A stretch of DNA of 64,000 nt from Daphnia pulex. Its lineage: Eukaryota > Arthropoda > Branchiopoda > Diplostraca > Daphniidae. Made by a program: the position numbers and the translations under genes. The notes beneath the pieces are model-generated. The model was not told where the DNA came from. It ran no database searches and was given only the letters and a program-made list of their open reading frames with translations. Position 1 is the stretch's first letter. Each line of letters starts with the position of its first letter. Below, piece by piece: positions 57,787-64,000 of this stretch. The DNA is taken from positions 7,688,001 to 7,752,000 of the forward strand of contig NC_060025.1 in the NCBI RefSeq assembly GCF_021134715.1, written 5' to 3'.

Positions 57787-58065
57787 AAACTGGGAAATTC
57801 ATAGCACACAATATTTTACTAGTACAAAAATATGAAATCAAATTATTTTAAAACGCCGTCAATGGATCATATAGATGTAAGAACAACATAAAATGCAAAG
57901 ATTTCTTTCGACACAGTGACAAACGAGAATCCGCTTCGAAAATTCATTGAAACAGATTTAATATTTGATTAAAAAAGACAAAGAATAAGCGCTATAGTAT
58001 GTAAACAATGATGGCTTGTGGCTTGGTTATTACACTTTTTTTAAATTGCAGATCTTTGGTACTTT

Positions 58066-61000
58066 TTAAACTGTATCATTAGTCACTTTGGACTCGCTTC
58101 CACTGGCTAGTGATTCGGAACTGTTTTCTGAGTTGTCCACTGGACTTGGGAGGCCGGCTGCTTCTTGCAGTTTAATTAGCATGTTAACCTATTAAAACAA
58201 TAACCAACGATGAAAATAATTTGATTTTCATTCATTTCTAGTTTTTTTTTTTAGTTACCAATGGATCTCGATCCTGGTTTGAAGTACTCGTAGAATTTGA
58301 TCTTGTTGCCGAGTCGTAACCAACATCTTCAGGTCGAAGTCTGAAAATATTTTTTTTGTTATTTTATGTCAATATGGTTGTGGTTTTACACAAGAAAAGG
58401 TTATTACCGCATAAGAGCATCACAGGCACTGCCTTGAGCCCAAGGATAAGTGGATATGATCCATGACGTAGGATCTTCCCATGGCGCTCGTTTTCCATAG
58501 AGCTGAAGCCCTTCTTTAGCTGCGTGCAGCAGGTACGGCCCCAAAGTATAATTCCAAAGATCGGTGAACCAAATTTGTGAGCACGTCGAATCAGCTGGGA
58601 CCTGTAGGAACCAACGCGGGCCAATCGTCACGTCAGCCGAATTGTGAGTCTCCAGAAATTTGTTCAGGTGGGCCCAACAACGAGGGATCCACTCGACAAC
58701 TCGCTCCAATGCTCCGTCACGTGATTTAGCCAGCAGTTGACTTTGAATTAAACGACGACGTAAGAAACGCTGGATAAGGCCTTGAACCGGCTCTGCATGA
58801 TTTGCTAAAAGAATCCACCTAATGACGAGGAAAGTTGCAAAATAAAATAATTAGCTCCACTGACAACTACGTTTGTTAGTCGTCAATTACCTGAAATTAA
58901 ACTGTAACTGGAGGTGCACCGAGGATTGCGCCATTGGGCCTGTAGTGCCAATAAGGTACGGGAATTTTTGTTTCTCTCTAACCGACTCAAAGTGAGACAG
59001 TGGCGCAAAGATATCGCAAAGGGAAGGAGCCAGGTGTAAATCTTCCAAAATTATAACAGTAGGAACGTCGCTTGAACTGCCAGTCAGCAAAGATTCACAG
59101 ACGTGACTCAAATATTGCCGAACTTCCTTACAGCTCGAAGCATCAACTCTGTTGTCAAACAAGAAACAAAAAAATTTGAATAAACCAATAAATGGTAAAA
59201 TAGCTAAAGTAAATATTTCTTACTTGAGCACAGTGGTGGAAGTTGAAGGAACATCATCCTTCCCGATACAATAGTCGGCAAGTTTTCGAGCCAAATAAGA
59301 TTTGCCCGTTCCTGAAGGTCCACTCAGGATGACTCGTCCATGTTCGTTCAATAACGACACATATCTGTCAAAGAATAATAATGAAATTTGCACATTTGAA
59401 CCAGACTTGAAAAAATGAATGAAAATTCACCTGCTGAGTATAGGTAGAGGTATGAGCGTGTCTAGTGCGAGGCAAGCTGGCAAGTCATATTTGGAGCTTT
59501 GTTTCACTATTAAAGCGATGTAATTGCAATCGCCCACCAAATAGCCACACGGTAGCAGTTCAGGAGGAGTAGCAACTTCTTCGTCGGTGTTCAACGATCG
59601 CACAATTTCTCCAACACGATAGGAAGACAGGCATTCTTCATCCAATCCAAGGTGAGATTGAGGGTCAACCTGTCGCAAGTACTCGTTAAAGAGCTTGCCA
59701 ACAGAGTGGTCCAGATGATCCCAACGAGTCTTTCCGCTGACAGCGACATATCCAATCAACCACAAATGAGTAGTATCGATTGCCGATGTGACATCATCCT
59801 CGTCCTCTTGCTTTATGTGGAGATGTATAGCGATCGATTTGCTGTCCTTGTCATTGTCCAGTCCAAGCATCCAATCTAAAAGATAAAAAAAGGTTTTAAG
59901 CCATCGGTTGGTATTTTCCGGATAGAGGAATTCCAATTTCGACCTACCAGTAATGACAGATGCTTCATCGGCTGGCGATCGACGATGGGATCCACGACGA
60001 TCAACCGTATGATGAGGGGATGAGACAGCTGATTTCTGATCTACTTGACGATGGAGCCTCTCATTGTCTTGCTTCAGCGTAAGCATTTCGTTCTAAAATG
60101 AAAAGAAAAACGAATGAGGTTGGATGAACAATGTTCAATACAGTTTGTACGACTTACCCTCATCCTGGAAACCGTTTCCTTGAGCGCTTCCAATTGGTGG
60201 GCAGAAGATAGCGCTTCGAGACGGATATCGGTCAGCACCATATCCTTTTCTCTGAGCTGTTTCTTGAGTTCTTGAACAGTTTCTGGAACGGCTACCGATC
60301 GATCGGCATCGCCATCTGTCACGTCCATCTGACTATGGGGATGTGGATGGTGACTAGCTAACATAGGAGAGGAAGGAGCCGACCAAGTGCTGCCCATTCC
60401 ACGTACGGGACCGGAAGAATCTTCAGAGTCTGATCCAGTGCCCTGGCGAGGGCCTCCTCCTTGCGGTCGTTTGGAGCGTGAAAAAGCTTTTGAGAACGAA
60501 TTACGCAACCACGACTTCTTTTTCAGTGAAGGAGAAGGTGAAGGTGAGCAGGATCCATTGGGCTGGGATGGCGACAAGGACGAAACCGAGCTCATATTCG
60601 TCGTCTGAGAAGTCACGCTCGAAACAGAATCGCTCGACAGTTGACGTGATATTGTTGCATGGTTGGAATGCGAGTCCATTTTCCCCAAGGACCCAGCATC
60701 GAACCCTTGCTTACGTAATTGATCAATAAACTGGCGTAAATCCTGAAGTTCATTTTCCTAAAGATTTAAAAATATTTTCCAATTAAACCTCCTATCTTTC
60801 ACAATAAATCTTATATCTTCAGTTTACCTTGTGCTCGGCTGTCATGGTCAGTGATTGTAAGCGACTAGTCATGCTGGCCAACGACTGTTCGAAAGCAGCA
60901 ACTACGTGAGCCTAGTAGAATAAAAGATGAGATAAAATGAAATTCATTTTCATCGGACAAGATTATCAATCTACACTTACATTAGTGGACAGTTGTCCAG

Positions 61001-64000
61001 ACAACGTGTTTACTTTCTCGTGAGCTTCAGCTAAATCCCGTCTCAACTTGCGGATTTCCGATGCCTGTTTCTCTTCTTGGGAGGAATATAAGGAACTAGC
61101 TGTCGAAACCAGACTGAGGGATGATCCGTGGCCTGTTGAGTAATGAATTTCGTTGGTAATGTTTGGTAAATCAGATGAAAAGGGGACACCACTTACAATC
61201 TTCTTCTTTGGAATTCATTCTAGAGAGTGACAGGAGAGCGCTGTAGTTGCCTAGCGAAGACCGGGACGTAGATGATCCCGCGTAACGATGGTTACTTGTA
61301 GTGTCACATCCGTTTTCTTGTACGTGACTACTGAAATTGTTTAGCTCACTCTCTTCATTGCGTTGCAACATGGAAGGATACACCTTTTCTGACTTTGTCG
61401 AACTATACAAAATCAAGTCATTAATCAAGTTTTCTTTGGTAAAAAAAGAAATAAAAATGTTCTTACCGAACGCTGTTGCTACGATTCAATCGAGGACTTG
61501 GCGGGTTATTCAGCCAAGGTATTTTAGGGCCATGTGCAGAATCTAAATTCGTCTCTGGATTAATCGCCAAATCTAAGAGCCAAAAATAAACAAAATGGTT
61601 AGAATGGAACTGATAGAAACAACTAAAATGGTCGAAAAAAAAATAAGAATTTCAAGCAAAATACCATTGGCGTTCTTGGGATGGTACTTGTTCCAGTAGG
61701 CCGTGTAGGGCGTGTCACTAAGTGATCCGTCCGTGTGCATGTTCCTGCCGTTGACGACGTACTTGATGGACTTGTCTTTGTCACGCAACTTATCACCCGA
61801 CTGAGACGCTCCAGGCGAGTCTAGATTCAAATCCGTTTCTCCATTCAGTTCGCTGACGCCGGCAAATAAATGTGCAGCGAAATTGGCATGCGCTAAACGC
61901 TTCTCTTCCATGCCTTTATTTTGTGGTTGTTGTTGTAGTTGGTTAGTCGTGCGGAGTTAAAAGGTTAAAAGAATGCAGTACGGTTATAAGTAAGATTAAT
62001 CATTGGGTTTAGCTCATTTTAAATGAACATTACCTCTGGCATTGATGTGGTTGAAATGGGATTTCGGAAGACTCTGTGTGCCGGAAAGTAACAAGCGTTC
62101 CCGAATGTTGTGCGACAGTTGATTGGCAATGGGGGCAGTGAGCGAATAAGATTTAAACCCCGTTTGCTGATTGGCCACTTTTCCATTGACAGTGGCGGAC
62201 GAGGGACCAACGGGCAAAGCGAATTTCACTCCGCCGTTGGTAGTTTGGTATTCAGAGTCGCTGAAAGATCCGCACGGCTGGTTGAGCGATGATTGCGTAG
62301 ATGTCGGAGGCGCCTTGTACTGGGTTGGCTTCAGTGTTCGTCCGCCAAGGTCCGTTTGAGTTCCACCACTGACTTTCAAACGAGTTTTTGGTCTTTCTAA
62401 GCTTCGATTCGAGTTGGCTGGAACATTGTTCTCTCGATGTTGGTCTTCCATCAGCTTCGGAACCGTAGCCACATTGGCCGTCTTGTAAGTGACTGCCTTT
62501 CCGTTCATAGTCGACGAATCGTAACGCTTGACGTCCAATCCCGGATACCCAGTGTTCTTCTTGACGTAGCCAAACGAGGCTGGAACGCCTTTTGCCGGTT
62601 GGCGTCGTTCGCTTGTTTCACTTTCCGTATACACTTTACTCCGCTTGCCCGACTCGATGGTGTTCAATTTTTTGTGCTCCGTCTTTCTAGGGGAGGGGAC
62701 TTCCTGCTGTTGGGATCGTGATCGTTCCCGGGAGTCGCTCTTCCAAAGTTCCGTTTGGAACCTTTCCGATGATGGCAAGCGGCCGGCCTCGATAAACTTC
62801 TTCCATTGCGAACTCGAGATTTGTCTGCTTTCAACAAAAGTTGAGATATATTGTGATGGCTCTAAAGTAAGCCCCCCGTTGTTTCTACACTTAAGCCTAG
62901 ACGCGAACGTACTTGTAAGGAGAAGTTTCAGCGACAGCGGGTGGATGACGGCGATTCTGCAGAGGCGTTCCATAACCATTGGGAATACCAGGGTAGACAC
63001 CTCCATTGTGTTCCATCTGAGAAAAAAAATTAATCGATAGACACCTAACCCTTTTCAAAATCGATCAAAAAATAATTTATTTAAATACCTTGAAATGAAG
63101 TCCATAAACGTCGGTCCAAGGATCTGAAATGCCACTGGAAAGCGAACTGGAGTCGTCGTAACTACGAGCCGAATAAAAAGACACGAGAACAACCACAAAA
63201 AAGAAGGAGGAATGAATATAAAAACGACGCCAGCAACCGAATGTGAGTGTGTTCCGTCCCCAAATGTTTGTTTCGAGTGAATCTCCCCACGCCGGAATAC
63301 ACACACACAGCACACACAAGAGCTGCGAAAAATCTACTGGGGCGCAATGGTCGGGACCCCTCTTGCATGCACAACAGCAGAAGAGAGAGAGGGGCGAGAG
63401 GAAATCAATAGCGGCAGCTGCTGCGCGTGCGTTGACGGCCACTGAGTGTTACACCATCAAAGCAGCAGTCTCGCCTGGTCTCTGATACCCGACCCCTACC
63501 GCCACTGACCTCATCGTATTACTCGTATATCTTCTATTCATTTAGTGCTCTCGCTCAGTTTACGACATAATTAATCGAATTGGAAAAGGGTCTAATGATG
63601 TCCATTCAAAGATTTCTTGCTCCGCAACATTTCGTAATGTCACTCGACTCTTTCGAGAACAGCTGATCATTAAATGTCTCACCTGTCTTCATCTTTATTG
63701 CGCTGAGTCACCGCCAAATAATGGAGCTTCCGAGCATAGAGAGATGCACCGCCCTCCGACAAGTAGCCATCGAGCGGATCGGCGTACGAAGTGTTTGCCG
63801 CCCGTTTGACTGTCGTTGGACTCTCGTGAAACGACTGGCTGGGCCCGTTTGAATACTCGTGCCGCTTGCCGAGACCCTTGCTGGCGGGAAATATCGTCAT
63901 GGGTTGAATGTTCATCGATTCGTCCTCGTCGTCATCTTGACACTGGCCCGTGGGGTCACTGATGTCACTGGAAGAAGGTGGCGACGTTTCCAGGTCGCTG
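58066..64000 (-). CDS. sick: Neuron navigator / sickie homologue (C-terminal part)
   Basis: NAV-family cytoskeletal regulator with a C-terminal AAA+-type ATPase; Drosophila sickie acts in axon growth and immune signalling. Seventeen exons, minus strand: 64000-63683 (runs off the edge), 63161-63089, 63016-62913, 62824-62034, 61913-61665, 61572-61467, 61402-61197, 61132-60981, 60911-60828, 60757-60158, 60092-59948, 59875-59431, 59364-59224, 59148-58891, 58818-58408, 58340-58259, 58188-58066. Every junction is in phase, giving about 1,428 residues. The order is Ser-rich disordered sequence with DEDSYDDSSSLSSGISD, then a coiled coil (EIRKLRRDLAEAHEKVNTL), then a basic patch KKKSWLRNSFSKAFSRSKR, then a second coiled coil (QELKKQLREKDM to NERLHRQV). 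The ATPase has Walker A GPSGTGKS and Walker B-like VIILEDLHLA. The tail ends SESKVTNDTV. Introns are mostly 60-120 bp. The N-terminal CH-type region, if present, is outside. Confidence 0.92.
59224..59364 (-). other. sick: Walker A exon of navigator ATPase
   Basis: This exon encodes YVSLLNEHGRVILSGPSGTG then KSYLARKLADYC. The P-loop GPSGTGKS is intact, so nucleotide binding is expected. The next exon (59148-58891) carries the Walker B-like strand VIILEDLHL; Glu rather than Asp-Glu follows the hydrophobic strand, and then Asp. Confidence 0.88.
63162..63682 (-). other. Navigator intron, 521 bp
   Basis: The largest intron visible in this gene, between donor GACAG|GTGAGA (63683) and the acceptor at 63162. 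It carries a short CA run near 63300 and a GAGA stretch near 63382. Open frames here are low-complexity. Confidence 0.75.

Overview
The window is animal nuclear DNA. Genes are split by GT-AG introns, minus-strand AATAAA signals lie downstream of stops, and there are no bacterial gene features. Short introns (about 60-100 bp) in most genes, very microsatellite-rich long introns, and decayed copies of a Tyr-Tyr-Thr-repeat secreted family point to a branchiopod crustacean, most likely a Daphnia-type water flea. The organism call is inference, because no species marker is present.

Layout. (1) About 1.6-16.2 kb, minus strand: a vein/neuregulin-type EGFR ligand. One large 5' coding exon is separated by a 10.5 kb intron from two Ig-domain exons and two EGF exons. 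The intron and flanks are packed with GT, GA, GAA and CTG repeats and homopolymers. (2) 16.2-32.2 kb: a 16 kb stretch without a convincing protein gene. It holds a possible short spliced minus-strand transcript (21.7-22.6 kb) and a threefold diverged tandem repeat with units of about 0.75-0.9 kb (26.4-28.8 kb). (3) 32.3-33.1 kb, minus: RPA-interacting protein (RPAIN), three exons. (4) 34.95-38.2 kb, plus: a secreted leucine-rich-repeat protein of eleven exons, with several one-repeat 72-nt exons and one GC-AG intron. (5) 38.98-40.67 kb, plus: an RGG-rich, RRM-like, acidic-tailed protein resembling nucleolin with its ends swapped. (6) 43.9-45.75 kb, plus: a complete UDP-glycosyltransferase. (7) 45.8-58 kb: gene-poor accessory DNA with coding-like debris, a ~0.2 kb tandem duplication, decayed YYT-repeat pseudogenes that share a duplicated 5' exon/intron module, a 332-bp piggyBac-type MITE, a 30-bp perfect palindrome and a cluster of ETS-like CCGGAAGT sites. 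(8) 58.07 kb to the right edge, minus: the C-terminal part of a neuron navigator (NAV/sickie) gene. Seventeen exons are visible, covering Ser-rich disordered regions, two coiled-coil regions and the C-terminal AAA+-type ATPase domain. The 5' part lies outside the window.

The genes are functionally unrelated: growth-factor signalling, RPA nuclear import, an extracellular LRR protein, a nucleolar-type RNA-binding protein, membrane glucuronosyl/glucosyl transfer, and cytoskeleton regulation. No operon-like logic applies. Exon boundaries were derived by hand from splice consensus and phase continuity. All internal junctions of the five complete or near-complete genes keep frame.
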